Assembly (NCBI RefSeq): GCF_036345175.1 | Contig: NZ_CP107780.1 | Location: forward strand, 10,106,001-10,170,000 | Length of the DNA stretch: 64,000 bases | DNA from: Streptomyces sp. NBC_00576 | GTDB lineage: Bacteria > Actinomycetota > Actinomycetes > Streptomycetales > Streptomycetaceae | Reading direction: 5' to 3' | In this document: piece after piece, positions 1-8,817 of the stretch | Layout: every line of letters begins with the position of its first letter | How positions within the stretch are numbered: position 1 is the first letter of the stretch | Program-made: the position numbers and the translations under genes | The notes under the pieces: generated by a model | Database searches by the model: none | Seen by the model: only the letters and a program-made list of their open reading frames with translations | What the model was told of the DNA's origin: nothing

Positions 1-255
1 GGCGAGTACGTCACCGGTACCGGCGTCGGCGACCACCCATGACAGTGCGGACACGTCCCGGGGGAGGCGGGGTGCGCCGGCGCGGAGCCGGGCGTGGGTG
101 CCCGAGCGGTACAGCAGCCGCGTGTCCGTCGCCGTCGGGGTGACCGGGTCGGCACGTGTGCGGGCGGACGCCGGGACGGGCGCGAGCGCCAGCACCCCCG
201 TCACGCACAGCGCACAGCAGGAGGCGGCGATCCGGGAAGAGAATCTGATGGTCAT
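1..255 (-). CDS. D-alanyl-D-alanine carboxypeptidase-like protein, N-terminal part (runs off left edge)
   Basis: The visible 85 codons start with ATG at 255-253 and read through the window edge without a stop. Residues 1 to about 32 form a signal peptide: basic start, a hydrophobic stretch rich in Ala, Leu and Val, and a PASA cleavage site. The end of the visible part, SWVVADAGTGDVLA, matches the first strand of the transpeptidase fold in DacA/PBP5-type serine D-Ala-D-Ala carboxypeptidases (family S11), which trim peptidoglycan stem peptides outside the membrane. The catalytic SxxK would lie off the window, so the family is inferred from the N terminus only. It shares strand with the rho paralogue upstream of it, 210 bp away. 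Confidence 0.65.
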   Translation of the reverse strand, partial: MTIRFSSRIAASCCALCVTGVLALAPVPASARTRADPVTPTATDTRLLYRSGTHARLRAGAPRLPRDVSALSWVVADAGTGDVLA

Positions 256-465
256 ACCGCAAACGTAAGAATGCGCGTGCCGAACACCGTGGTGCCGGGG
301 CCGAGAACCGGGCCCGAACACCCGGATGCCACACGCGAAACCATGTGAGCGTCGGTGACAGCGCCCCAAAGGGACGCGGGGCGGTCTCAATATGCGGCTC
401 GGTGGTGCGGTCGCGGCCGGCCATGGTGGACCCGCAGGCGATGCATCGTGCGTCCAGTGGAGGGC

Positions 466-1608
466 TTACGCAGGCAGCGTCGGTTGGATCCGCCGAAGGA
501 AGGTCGCGTTGTCGGGCGTGTCGCGGAGCCGCTCCAGGAGGGTCTCCAGGCTCGCCTGGCCGTCCCGCGTCTGCAGGGCCCGCCGCAGTCCCTGCACGGT
601 CGTCAACTCGGCCGGGGACAGCAGGAGTTCCTCGCGACGGGTGCCGGAAGGGTTGATGTCGACGGCCGGGTACACGCGCCGGGACGCCAGCTCGCGGCTC
701 AGCCGCAGCTCCAGGTTGCCGGTGCCCTTCAGCTCCTCGAAGAAGAAGTCGTCGGCGCGGGAGCCGGTCTCCACCAGGGCCGTGGCGAGGATCGTCAGTG
801 AGCCGCCCTCCTCGGCCAGGCGTGCGGCGCCGAACAGCCGCTTCGGCCCGAGAATCGCGGCGGCGTCGACCCCGCCGCTGAGGGTGCGGCCACCGGAGGC
901 GGCCGCGTTGTTGTGGGCCCTGCACAGCCGGGTGAGGGAGTCCAGGAGGATCACGACGTCCTCGCCCGCCTCGACGAGCCGCTTGGCTCGCTCGACGACG
1001 AGTTCGGCGAGCGCGATGTGCTGCTTGGGCGCCTTGTCGAAGGTCGAGGCGTACACCTCGCCGCGCACGGAGCGCCGCATGTCGGTCACCTCCTCGGGCC
1101 GCTCGTCGAGCAGCACCACCATCAGGTGGCACTCGGGGTGGTTGCCGGCGACGGCCGCCGCGACCTGCTGGAGCAGCACCGTCTTGCCGGTCTTGGGCGG
1201 GGCCACGATCAGCCCGCGCTGGCCCTTGCCGACGGGTGCGATCAGGTCGGTGACGCGCCCGGTGAGTCCGGCCGCCGGATGTTCGAGGCGGAGCCGGTCG
1301 CGCGGGTGCAGCGGGGTGAGGTCGCGGAAGTGGCGACGGCCGCGCAGCTCTTCGGGCGTACGGCCGTTGACCAGCCCGACCTCGGTCAGAGCGCGCTGGC
1401 TGCCTTGTGAGCCAGCGACGAGGTCGCCCTTGCGCAGGCTGTAACGCCGGATCAGCGCGGGGGAGACCTGGAGGTCGGTGGGTGTGGGCAGGCAGCTGTC
1501 GGCGGCCCGCAGGTACCCCTTCCCGTTGCCGTCGATGTCGAGGACACCGGTCGCGATCCGGGCCGGGGGCAGTTGTTCTACAGGGGGGTGTTCGAGTGTG
1601 GTGGTCAT
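466..1608 (-). CDS. rho: Transcription termination factor Rho, short paralogue
   Basis: Rho is a hexameric RNA helicase that loads on C-rich RNA and removes RNA polymerase. This 380-residue protein has a short cold-shock-type RNA-binding region (about residues 17-70) and the complete RecA-like motor. Visible motifs are Walker A APPKTGKT at 136-143, Walker B with VLLDERPEE near 167, the DSLTRL segment near 224, and the R-loop/ATPase end with ATALVETGSRADD. It lacks the long basic/acidic N-terminal insertion normal for the main actinobacterial Rho, so it is probably a second copy. The start is ATG at 1608 with AAAGGA about 10 nt upstream. The leader carries a pyrimidine-rich tract that could be a rut site for autoregulation. 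Adjacent genes give no hint of a special role. The family call is firm; paralogue status is inferred from length. Confidence 0.92.
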   Translation of the reverse strand: MTTTLEHPPVEQLPPARIATGVLDIDGNGKGYLRAADSCLPTPTDLQVSPALIRRYSLRKGDLVAGSQGSQRALTEVGLVNGRTPEELRGRRHFRDLTPLHPRDRLRLEHPAAGLTGRVTDLIAPVGKGQRGLIVAPPKTGKTVLLQQVAAAVAGNHPECHLMVVLLDERPEEVTDMRRSVRGEVYASTFDKAPKQHIALAELVVERAKRLVEAGEDVVILLDSLTRLCRAHNNAAASGGRTLSGGVDAAAILGPKRLFGAARLAEEGGSLTILATALVETGSRADDFFFEELKGTGNLELRLSRELASRRVYPAVDINPSGTRREELLLSPAELTTVQGLRRALQTRDGQASLETLLERLRDTPDNATFLRRIQPTLPA

Positions 1609-1927
1609 GGTCGGACAGTCCTTTCACGGACGGAGACGCATGCCGCATGAGGCACGCGGAGGGAAGAGAAGGAAGAAACAGGGGGGAAGCCGCGAGAGCT
1701 GAGCGCGCCGAGCGCGCTACGGGCGGCGGGAGACAGCAACACCCCGGGTACGGCAGAGCTACGTCGCCGCTGGTGAGGTGGTACTGGAAGAGCTGATGTG
1801 CCGATCGGAAACCGACGGGCGGGTCAGCGAACTGAGGAGGAACTGACACCGGCGCCCGAGAAGGGGCGTACACAAGTGCTGATGGCACCGTAACACATGA
1901 TGTGCGGGTGTGGCTGTGATTTGTGAC
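1609..1927 (-). promoter_or_regulatory. Leader/upstream region of the rho paralogue with a C/U-rich tract
   Basis: No credible gene lies in this 319-bp gap. Read on the minus strand, 1689 to 1658 is an almost pure pyrimidine run with a single GT interruption, followed by a short hairpin-prone CATGC/GCATG segment before the rho start. A C-rich, G-poor stretch is what Rho binds, and rho genes in other bacteria are autoregulated through their leaders. That this tract works as a rut site is inference. Confidence 0.4.
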
Positions 1928-2764
1928 TCAGCGGCTCGCGAGGAGTCCGTAGAGGAGCGGGATGCGCGGCTCGGGCAACCGCCACCAGCCCGACGCCGTA
2001 CGTTCCATACGGGGCCAGCGTGGCCAGGGCAGTTCGTCGCTCTCGCGCAACCGTCGGATGGTCAGTCCCGCCCCGATCAACGCGTTGACGACCTCGTCCA
2101 TTCCGTGCATCCACTCGAAGCTCTCGGTCGCCCCCGCCACGGCCGGCCCGTCGGTGTACGTGAATGTCGCATCGCGGTGCACGGCGCCCCGCGCCCCCAA
2201 GTAGTCGTGCCGCAGCAGGAGTTCACCGGTGTCGTCCGGAGTAGGCTTCGGGCCGAGCGAGTTGAGCAGCGGATGGAACTCCACGATGTACAACAGGCCG
2301 CCGGGGCGCAGGAGTCGGGACACCGTTTCCGCCCAGCTGTCCAGGTCGGGCAGATAGCACAGGGCGCCCTTCCCGGTGTACACGATGTCGAACCGCCGCT
2401 CCGCCAGGGCCTCCACGGCGTCGTACACGTTCGCCCGTACGTAGGCCACGTCGAGGCCCGCCCTCGCCGCGATGCCGCGCGCGGCCGACACGGACGCCTC
2501 GGAGAAGTCGAGCCCGACGGCCCGTGCCCCGCGCTCGGCGAAGGCAAGGGTCTCCGTGCCGAGGTGGCACTGCAGGTGGAGCACATCGCGGTCGGCCAGT
2601 GCGCCGAGGTCCTCCCACTCCCAGGAGGCGAACCAGCGCGACGGATCGAGGCTCTCGGGCAACCCGTAGAAACGGCTGGCGAGATGTACGGGGGTACGGG
2701 CGTCCCAGTTGGCCTCGTTGGCCCGCATCATCCGCGCGTGCTCGTCGGTGGTCATGGGGGTCAT
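1928..2764 (-). CDS. Class I SAM-dependent methyltransferase
   Basis: This 278-residue cytoplasmic protein has a Rossmann methyltransferase core. Motif I is the variant VLHLQCHLGTET (about residues 61-72), followed by the acidic VGLDFS strand that would contact the ribose of SAM, and LLRPGGLLYIVEFHPL as motif III. The HLQCHLGTET form is typical of a large, mostly uncharacterised actinobacterial methyltransferase group, so the substrate cannot be predicted. Two start codons are possible, ATG 2764 and ATG 2755; neither has a strong ribosome site. It may be transcribed with the SnoaL-like gene just upstream (19 bp gap). Confidence 0.8.
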   Translation of the reverse strand: MTPMTTDEHARMMRANEANWDARTPVHLASRFYGLPESLDPSRWFASWEWEDLGALADRDVLHLQCHLGTETLAFAERGARAVGLDFSEASVSAARGIAARAGLDVAYVRANVYDAVEALAERRFDIVYTGKGALCYLPDLDSWAETVSRLLRPGGLLYIVEFHPLLNSLGPKPTPDDTGELLLRHDYLGARGAVHRDATFTYTDGPAVAGATESFEWMHGMDEVVNALIGAGLTIRRLRESDELPWPRWPRMERTASGWWRLPEPRIPLLYGLLASR

Positions 2765-2783
2765 CCAACCAAAACGCGCCCGC

Positions 2784-3185
2784 TCAGGCGGACTCGGCGG
2801 CTTTCGCCTCCTGCGCGATCTGCTCGAACTGGGCGCCCATGGCCGCCGCCAGCTCCTGCGCGGCCGACAGCGGGCGGACCATGACGGCCAGCTCGTCGAT
2901 CAGACCGTCCTCGTCGAGGTGCAGGAAGTCGCAGCCCTGGAGTTCGCGCCCGCCGACCCGCGCCCTGAACACGAGCGCGTGGTCACGGCTGTCGGGGGCG
3001 CCGATCTCCCGCTCGTACCGGAAGTCCTCGAAGACCCGGATCACAGCACGCAGGATCGCCGCGGTGATCGCCTTCCCGGGGTACGGCCGGAACGCGACCG
3101 GGCTGGTGAACACGACGTTCTCCGCCAACAGCTTTTCGACGGCGTCGAGATCCCCGGCCTCCACCGCCTCACGAAATGCACGCAT
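2784..3185 (-). CDS. NTF2/SnoaL-like fold protein
   Basis: The 133-residue protein has the cone-shaped alpha+beta fold of the NTF2/SnoaL group. The N-terminal helix pattern FREAVEAGDLDAVEKLLAEN is followed by a VVFTSPVAFRPYPGK strand, an EIG...HALVFRARVGG strand pair, and DFLHLDEDGLIDELAVMVRPL. Members range from polyketide cyclases and limonene epoxide hydrolases to proteins with no known activity, so no reaction is assigned. No signal peptide or membrane segment is present. The gene is upstream of and close to the methyltransferase on the same strand, and diverges from the methyltransferase gene at 3262. Confidence 0.75.
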   Translation of the reverse strand: MRAFREAVEAGDLDAVEKLLAENVVFTSPVAFRPYPGKAITAAILRAVIRVFEDFRYEREIGAPDSRDHALVFRARVGGRELQGCDFLHLDEDGLIDELAVMVRPLSAAQELAAAMGAQFEQIAQEAKAAESA

Positions 3186-3261
3186 CCGCTCACCCTAAAG
3201 TGTGAACCGTCCGAGCGGGCGTCCGAGGTGCCGACCCGAGGGCTCCTTCTAAGCTGGGCCG

Positions 3262-4065
3262 ATGTTCAGCCCCGAAGGCCCCACTCTCCGTGAACTCGCT
3301 GTGCAGGCACTGTCGTCCGTCGAGCGCGGCTACGACCTGCTCGCACCGAAGTTCGATCACACACCGTTCCGCACGCCGGACACGATCCTCGACGCGGTGG
3401 CGTCGGCGCTCGGACCGGTCGGGCCCTTCGACGACGGCCTCGACCTGTGCTGCGGCACCGGCGCCGGCCTGGCGGTGCTGGAGCGGGTCTGCCGGGAGAG
3501 TGTCACCGGGATCGACATCAGCGCGGGCATGCTGGAGGTGGCCCGTCAGCGGGTGCGGACGGGGACGCGGGCGGGGATGGACGACCGGCCCGACGGGCCG
3601 CGCGTCGCCCTGGTGCGCGGCGATGCCCGCGCTCTGCCCTTCGCCTCCGCGCCCTCCGCCCCCTCCGTCGCTCCCGCCTTCGATCTGGTCGTCAGCTTCG
3701 GGGCGTTCGGACACTTCCTGTCGGGTGAGTTGCCGGGACTGTTCGCCCAGGTCCACTCCGTACTGCGGCAGGGCGGGCGCTTCGCGTTCCCCGTGGTGGC
3801 CCCCGCCCGCCCGGGAACGCGCGCCTACTGGGCGCTGCTGGGCTTCGACGCGGTGATGAGAGTGCGCAACACCGTCTGGAAGCCACGGTTCGTCATGTAC
3901 TACCGGGACTTCCGACTGGCAGACGTACGAAGGGAGTTGACGCACGCCGGCTTCGGTGTGGAGACCTGTGCCCTGCCCGAGTTCGGGCGACGCCCGGACG
4001 GCAGTCCGCGCTGCCGGATGGTGGTGGCGACGCGGACTGCCGGCGGGTACTCGGTCAGCTCTTGA
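3262..4065 (+). CDS. Class I SAM-dependent methyltransferase
   Basis: The 267-residue protein carries a standard SAM-binding core: motif I LDLCCGTGAGL around residues 58-68, the acidic VTGIDIS strand near 83, and FDLVVSFGAFGHF as motif II around 140. The C-terminal part MVVATRTAG closes the sheet. The substrate is not predictable. It is transcribed divergently from the SnoaL-like gene. Its last 11 bp overlap the 3' end of the convergent hydrolase gene, so the two transcripts are complementary at their ends. Confidence 0.8.
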   Translation: MFSPEGPTLRELAVQALSSVERGYDLLAPKFDHTPFRTPDTILDAVASALGPVGPFDDGLDLCCGTGAGLAVLERVCRESVTGIDISAGMLEVARQRVRTGTRAGMDDRPDGPRVALVRGDARALPFASAPSAPSVAPAFDLVVSFGAFGHFLSGELPGLFAQVHSVLRQGGRFAFPVVAPARPGTRAYWALLGFDAVMRVRNTVWKPRFVMYYRDFRLADVRRELTHAGFGVETCALPEFGRRPDGSPRCRMVVATRTAGGYSVSS

Positions 4066-4876
4066 TGAACTCCAGCAGATCGGCGTTGAACGCCTTCTCG
4101 AAGTCGCCCACCAGGCCGTGCGGGGCGCCCGGGTAGACCTTCAGCGTCGAGTCCTTGACCAGCTGCGCCGTCTTCTCCGCCGACGCGGCGATCGGCACGA
4201 TCTGGTCGTCGGCGCCGTGCGCGATCAGCGTCGGTACGTCGATGCGTCCCAGGTCCTCGGTGAAGTCGGACTCCGAGAACTGCTTGATGCAGTCGTAGGC
4301 CGCCTTGAGGCCGACCTGCATGCTCCACAGCCAGAACGCGCGGCGCATACCCTCGGACGGGGTCGCGCCCGGCCGGTTGAAGCCGAAGAAGGCCTCGCTG
4401 AGGTCCCAGTAGAACTGCGAACGGTCCGCCTCGACGCCCGCCCGGATACCGTCGAAGGCATCGATGGGCGTGCCCTCGGGGTTGGCGTCGGTCTTCAGCA
4501 TCAGCGGGGGCACCGCACCCAGCAGTACGACCTTGGCGACGCGCGCCGTGCCGTGGCGGCCGATGTAGCGGGTCACCTCGCCGCCGCCGGTCGAGTGGCC
4601 GACGAGGATAACGTTGTCGAGGTCGAGCGACTCGATCAGTTCGGCCAGGTCGTCCGCGTACTGGTCCATGTGGTTGCCCTGCCACGGCTGCGCGGAACGG
4701 CCGTGCCCGCGCCGGTCGTGCGCGATGGCGCGGAAGCCGTGCTCGGCGACCAGGCGGGACTGACCGTCCCATGTGTCCGCGTTCAGCGGCCAGCCGTGGC
4801 TGAACACCACCGGCTGCCCCGTGCCCCAGTCCTTGAAGAAGATCTGGGTGCCGTCGGAGGTGGTGAACGTGCTCAT
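4055..4876 (-). CDS. Alpha/beta hydrolase of the non-heme chloroperoxidase/perhydrolase type
   Basis: The 273-residue protein starts at ATG 4876, chosen because GAAAGG lies about 6 nt upstream; an in-frame upstream ATG at 4942 has no such site. It has an oxyanion segment FSHGWPLNADTWD, the nucleophile elbow GHSTGGG, an acid in ADDQIVP and the catalytic His in GAPHGL. This combination is typical of cofactor-free haloperoxidases, in practice serine esterases that can form peracids. No export signal is visible, so it should be cytoplasmic. The native substrate is unknown. Confidence 0.88.
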   Translation of the reverse strand: MSTFTTSDGTQIFFKDWGTGQPVVFSHGWPLNADTWDGQSRLVAEHGFRAIAHDRRGHGRSAQPWQGNHMDQYADDLAELIESLDLDNVILVGHSTGGGEVTRYIGRHGTARVAKVVLLGAVPPLMLKTDANPEGTPIDAFDGIRAGVEADRSQFYWDLSEAFFGFNRPGATPSEGMRRAFWLWSMQVGLKAAYDCIKQFSESDFTEDLGRIDVPTLIAHGADDQIVPIAASAEKTAQLVKDSTLKVYPGAPHGLVGDFEKAFNADLLEFIKS

Positions 4877-5044
4877 GTGTGCCTTTCGAGAGGTAGGACG
4901 TAGTCGGACGGACGCGCGATCTGCCGCGCGTCGTCCGGTCATACCTCGACGTTATGCGCACACGGCGTCCAGCGAATCTGTCATCTGACTACACCTGCCA
5001 CCCACCCCGTACGACCCATAACCCAGCTGCGCTCCTTACCTGCG

Positions 5045-6211
5045 TCAGAGCGCGCTGTACAAGGCGTCGATCAGCGCCATCTTCCGCGGGTCGTCGGCGA
5101 TATGGGGACCCATGCGGTTCATCACAAACCCCATCGACACTCCGCCATCCGGGTCGGCCAGCCCACAGGAACCGCCGAAGCCGTCATGGCCGTACGCCCT
5201 CGGATTCGGCCCGTACGAGCCGCCCGGGCCGCTCAGCCACAGCCCGAGCCCGATCTCCGTTTCGTGGTCGAAACCGGCGCCGAGCACCAGGTCCCGGCAA
5301 CTGCCCTGCCCCTCGCGCACCCGCTCGGCCGCCGCGGGGGAGAGGATGCGCTGTCCGCCGTACGAGCCCTGGCCGGCGAAGACGCCGTACAGCGCGGCGA
5401 TCGCGCGTGCCGTGCCGTGTCCATTGGCCGCCGGTATCTCCGCGGCCCGCCACTCGGGACTGTTCGCCTCCGCCGGGCCCGCGAGGGGGTTGGCCAGGGC
5501 GGCGATCGCCGTAGGGGTCAACTGGGCGAAGACCGCGGCCTGTTCACTGGCGGAGGCGGCAGGCGGCTGTACCAGCTCGGCGGCCCGCTCGGCCTCCTTC
5601 TCCGGCAGTCCGATGGTGAAGTCGATGCCCAGCGGCCCGGTCACCTCCCGCTCCAGGAAGGCGCCCGGCAGCAGCCCCGACACCCGGCGGACCACCTCAC
5701 CGACCAGGAAGCCGTACGTCAGCGCGTGATAGCCGGACCGCGTCCCCGGCTCCCACCAGGGCTCCATGGCCGCCAGCCGGCGGGTCGTCAGCTCCCAGTC
5801 GTAGAGGTCGGCGAGCGAGTGCGGCTCCCGCAGGCCGGCCAGGCCCGACCGGTGCGACAGCAGGTGCCGTACGAGTACACCCTCCTTGCCCGCCGCCGCG
5901 AACTCGGGCCAGTACGCGGCCACCGGGGCGTCGAGGTCGAGCAGCCCACGGTCGGCGAGGATGTGCGCGCACAGCGCCACGGGACCCTTCGACGTCGACC
6001 ACACGTTGACGAGAGTGTCCTGCTCCCACGCGCGCGTGTGCCCCGCGTCCGCCCAGCCGCCCCACAGGTCGACCACCGTCTCGCCGCCGACCGTGACACT
6101 CACCGCCGCGCCCAGCTCCCCGCGGTCGCGGAAGTTCTCCTCGAACGCCGTGCGCACCGCCGAGAAGCGTGCGTCGCAGTCGCCGTGAACGTCTGGCGCG
6201 TGCTCGGACAT
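5045..6211 (-). CDS. Beta-lactamase-fold serine hydrolase (EstB / class C-like esterase)
   Basis: The 388-residue protein belongs to the serine beta-lactamase-like group. It has the nucleophile motif STSK (in VNVWSTSKGPVALC, about residue 70), the LLSHRSGLAGL segment, a catalytic Tyr in the GYHALTYG motif near 155, and a C-terminal GHDGFGGSCGLADP segment in place of the KTG box. Related enzymes are mostly esterases acting on short-chain esters rather than penicillin-inactivating enzymes. No signal peptide is visible. ATG 6211 has GGAGGG 3-4 nt upstream. It follows the acetyl xylan esterase-type gene on the same strand, separated by about 120 bp. Confidence 0.88.
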   Translation of the reverse strand: MSEHAPDVHGDCDARFSAVRTAFEENFRDRGELGAAVSVTVGGETVVDLWGGWADAGHTRAWEQDTLVNVWSTSKGPVALCAHILADRGLLDLDAPVAAYWPEFAAAGKEGVLVRHLLSHRSGLAGLREPHSLADLYDWELTTRRLAAMEPWWEPGTRSGYHALTYGFLVGEVVRRVSGLLPGAFLEREVTGPLGIDFTIGLPEKEAERAAELVQPPAASASEQAAVFAQLTPTAIAALANPLAGPAEANSPEWRAAEIPAANGHGTARAIAALYGVFAGQGSYGGQRILSPAAAERVREGQGSCRDLVLGAGFDHETEIGLGLWLSGPGGSYGPNPRAYGHDGFGGSCGLADPDGGVSMGFVMNRMGPHIADDPRKMALIDALYSAL

Positions 6212-6332
6212 GGGCCCTCCAGGGTCCGCCGGAAAACCGGGCCACGACGCTGTGACCCGGCACCGATGAACATACCGACTGGTCGGATCGCGCGGAAGGT
6301 GTCGCAGTCGACCAGATCGGCCTGAGAGTCCG

Positions 6333-7301
6333 TCAGGCGTACGAGCGCAGCCAGCTCACCTTCGTCGCCTCCTGATACGGGCCGCCGCCCTCGTGGTCGT
6401 TGAAGTCGTAGACCTCGACCTGCTTGTCCTCGTGCGCCCAGGCGTTGAAGGCCGCGAACACCGTGGACGGCGGGCAGGTCTGGTCCTCCAGAGCCGTCGA
6501 GAAGAGGGCCGGGGCCCGGCCGCGGGCCGCGAAGTGCACGCCGTCGAAGTAGGCGAGCGTGTTCAGGGCGTCGGCGGTGCGGCCCCGGTGAGTCTTGAGG
6601 TAGTTGCCGATCTCGCGGTACGGGTTGCGGTCCGTGAGTGTCGCCGCGCGCGGGAAGTCGCACAGGAACGGCACGTCCGGGGCGACCGCGACCAGGTCAG
6701 GGACCAGCCCGCCGACCGCGATCGTGATCCCGCCGCCCTGACTGGAACCGAGGGCCACCGTGCGCGCCGGGTCGACCAGGGGATGCGAACGGGCCGCCTC
6801 CACCGCGCGCACCGCGTCCGTGTACACCCGCCGGTAGTAGTAGTTCTCGGGAGCGTCGATGCCACGGGTCATGAATCCGGGGTACGAGGGCGCGTTGCCC
6901 ACCGGGTCCGCCGTCCCGCCACCGCCGCCCCAGGCGCTGCCCTGGCCGCGCGTGTCCATGGCGAAGTGGGCGCGGCCGGTCGACGCCCACAGCAGGTTCT
7001 CGTGCGGCAGGCCGCGCCCGCCGCCGTATCCGATGAACTCCACGACCACCGGCAGCGGCTCCGAGGCCCCGGCGGGCAGCCGCAGCCAGCCCTTCACCGG
7101 GTGGCCGCCGAATCCGGCGAACGTCACGTCGTACACGTCGACCGTGGTCAGACCCGTCTCCACCGGCTCGAAGCGGGCGTCCAGGTCGTGCTCCCGGGTC
7201 TCCTGGAGGGTCTTGGACCAGAAGGCGTCGAAGTCCTCGGGCTCGGCGGACGCGCTGCGGTACTCGCGGAGTTCGTCGAGGGGGAGGTCGAACTGGGCCA
7301 T
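6333..7301 (-). CDS. Acetylxylan esterase / cephalosporin-C deacetylase (CE7 family)
   Basis: The 322-residue enzyme matches CE7 esterases, which remove acetyl groups from xylo-oligosaccharides and from cephalosporin C. Diagnostic motifs are RGQGSAWGG around residue 115, the nucleophile elbow GSSQGGG near 182, an acid in ALEDQTCPP, and the C-terminal His in NDHEGGG. The length fits the family, and absence of a signal peptide fits the cytoplasmic CE7 enzymes. A perfect GCAAGCGCTTGC palindrome lies 26 bp upstream of the start, suggesting control by a LacI-type sugar regulator encoded elsewhere. The physiological substrate is presumably an imported acetylated oligosaccharide. Confidence 0.9.
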   Translation of the reverse strand: MAQFDLPLDELREYRSASAEPEDFDAFWSKTLQETREHDLDARFEPVETGLTTVDVYDVTFAGFGGHPVKGWLRLPAGASEPLPVVVEFIGYGGGRGLPHENLLWASTGRAHFAMDTRGQGSAWGGGGGTADPVGNAPSYPGFMTRGIDAPENYYYRRVYTDAVRAVEAARSHPLVDPARTVALGSSQGGGITIAVGGLVPDLVAVAPDVPFLCDFPRAATLTDRNPYREIGNYLKTHRGRTADALNTLAYFDGVHFAARGRAPALFSTALEDQTCPPSTVFAAFNAWAHEDKQVEVYDFNDHEGGGPYQEATKVSWLRSYA

Positions 7302-7326
7302 GTAGGACCGCCTTTGCGGGGTAGTG

Positions 7327-7338
7327 GCAAGCGCTTGC
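7327..7338. promoter_or_regulatory. LacI-type operator candidate upstream of the CE7 esterase
   Basis: GCAAGCGCTTGC is a perfect 12-bp palindrome with a central CG, the usual architecture of LacI/GalR-family operators. It is 26 bp upstream of the esterase start, overlapping its likely promoter, in the divergent gap with the amidohydrolase gene. Confidence 0.55.
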
Positions 7339-7426
7339 GGATGATCACACCGTACGTGGGAGGACCAACGACCCGCCAGGCCTCAAGCCGCGGGCAAGAC
7401 CTCCGTGATGACCGCTCACCTCTACG

Positions 7427-8794
7427 ATGACGCCCATGCCGACTGCTGTGGAACTGCTGGTCAGGGATGCCGAACTGCTCGTGGTGGACGGCACGCGCGA
7501 GATTCCCGGCGGGTGGGTGGCCGTCGACGGCGGGCGCGTCACCGCCGTGGGCCCCGCGGGCACCGAGCCGGAGGCACGGACGACCGTGTCGGCGGCCGGA
7601 CGACTGGTCACCCCGGGCCTGATCAACACGCACCACCACATCTACCAGAACCTCACGCGCTCCTACGCGCCCGCCGTGAACGGCACCCTCTTCGACTGGC
7701 TGACCACGCTCTACCCCCTGTGGGCCGCCCTCGACGAGGAGGCGGCCTACGTGTCCGCGTACGTCGGCATGGCCGAACTCCTCATGGGCGGCTGCACCAC
7801 CTCCTCCGACCATCTGTACGTCCATCCGCGCCCCGGACTTGTCGACGCCGAGATCCGCGCCGCCTGCGACATCGGCTTCCGCTTCCACGCCACCCGCGGT
7901 TCGATGACCCGGTCCGTGGAGGACGGTGGCCTGCCGCCCCGAAGCGTCACGCAGACCGAGGACGAGGTCCTCGCCGACAGCGAGCGGCTGATCAAGGCCC
8001 ACCACGACCCGGAACCGGGCGCGCTGATCCGGGTCGCCCTCGCGCCCTGCTCACCCTTCTCGGTGACCAGGGAGCTGATGACGGCCACCGCCGAACTCGC
8101 CGAGCGCTACGACGTACGCCTCCACACGCACCTCGCGGAGGACCACGACGAGGACACGTACTGCCTGGAGACGTACGGCTGCCGGCCCGTCGAGTACTTC
8201 GAGGAGGCCGGGTGGATGAGCGACCGCACCTGGGTCGCGCACTGCATCTATCCCAACGACGCCGAACTGCGCCGACTGGCTGCCGCGGGCGTCGGCGTCG
8301 CGCACTGCCCCAGCTCCAACATGCTCATCGGCGGCGGCACCGCCCGCGTGAAGGAGATGCGCGAACTGGGCCTGCCCGTCGGCATCGGCTGCGACGGCTC
8401 CGCCTCGACCGACCATGCCTCGCTCTGGATGGAGACGCGCGGCGCCCTGCTGCTGGGCCGCTACCGGGGCGGACCCGGTGCGATGACCGCGCGCGACGCC
8501 CTCGACATCGCCACCCGGGGCTCGGCGCGCTGCCTGGGCCGCGCCGACGAGATCGGGCATCTGCGGCCCGGCGCCTGCGCAGACCTGGTCGTCTGGGACC
8601 TGCACGAGGTCGCGCTCGCCGGTGCGCTCAGCGACCCCGTGGAGGCGTGGTTGCGCTGCGGACCGGCCCGCGCGTGGACGACGGTCGTCGGCGGACGCGT
8701 CCTGGTCGACCGGGGCGAACCCGTCCTGCCGGGTCTGCGGGACGCGCTCACCGACCACGGCCGGATCGCCCGCCGGATGCAGCAGATGGTGTAG
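7427..8794 (+). CDS. Amidohydrolase, probable 8-oxoguanine deaminase
   Basis: This 455-residue metal-dependent hydrolase has the full amidohydrolase set: the metal-binding HxH in INTHHHIYQN near residue 68, LHTHLAEDHDED, VAHCIYP, and the catalytic Asp in IGCDGSAS near 325. A small beta-sandwich is built from both ends. The length and the NTHHHxxQNLTR segment fit the TrzN/AtzB/8-oxoguanine deaminase branch, which removes an amino or chloro group from purine- or triazine-like rings. In streptomycetes such proteins are usually 8-oxoguanine deaminases of purine salvage or catabolism. No other purine genes flank it here, so the exact substrate is inference. ATG 7436 is an alternative start. Confidence 0.82.
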   Translation: MTPMPTAVELLVRDAELLVVDGTREIPGGWVAVDGGRVTAVGPAGTEPEARTTVSAAGRLVTPGLINTHHHIYQNLTRSYAPAVNGTLFDWLTTLYPLWAALDEEAAYVSAYVGMAELLMGGCTTSSDHLYVHPRPGLVDAEIRAACDIGFRFHATRGSMTRSVEDGGLPPRSVTQTEDEVLADSERLIKAHHDPEPGALIRVALAPCSPFSVTRELMTATAELAERYDVRLHTHLAEDHDEDTYCLETYGCRPVEYFEEAGWMSDRTWVAHCIYPNDAELRRLAAAGVGVAHCPSSNMLIGGGTARVKEMRELGLPVGIGCDGSASTDHASLWMETRGALLLGRYRGGPGAMTARDALDIATRGSARCLGRADEIGHLRPGACADLVVWDLHEVALAGALSDPVEAWLRCGPARAWTTVVGGRVLVDRGEPVLPGLRDALTDHGRIARRMQQMV

Positions 8795-8817
8795 GGCTTC
8801 AGCAGCGCCACTGATCG

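Noticed and set aside
11..1888. 625-codon frame covering rho on the same strand in another frame
   Set aside because: Its translation is low-complexity Arg/Pro/Ala, while the overlapping frame is an intact Rho.
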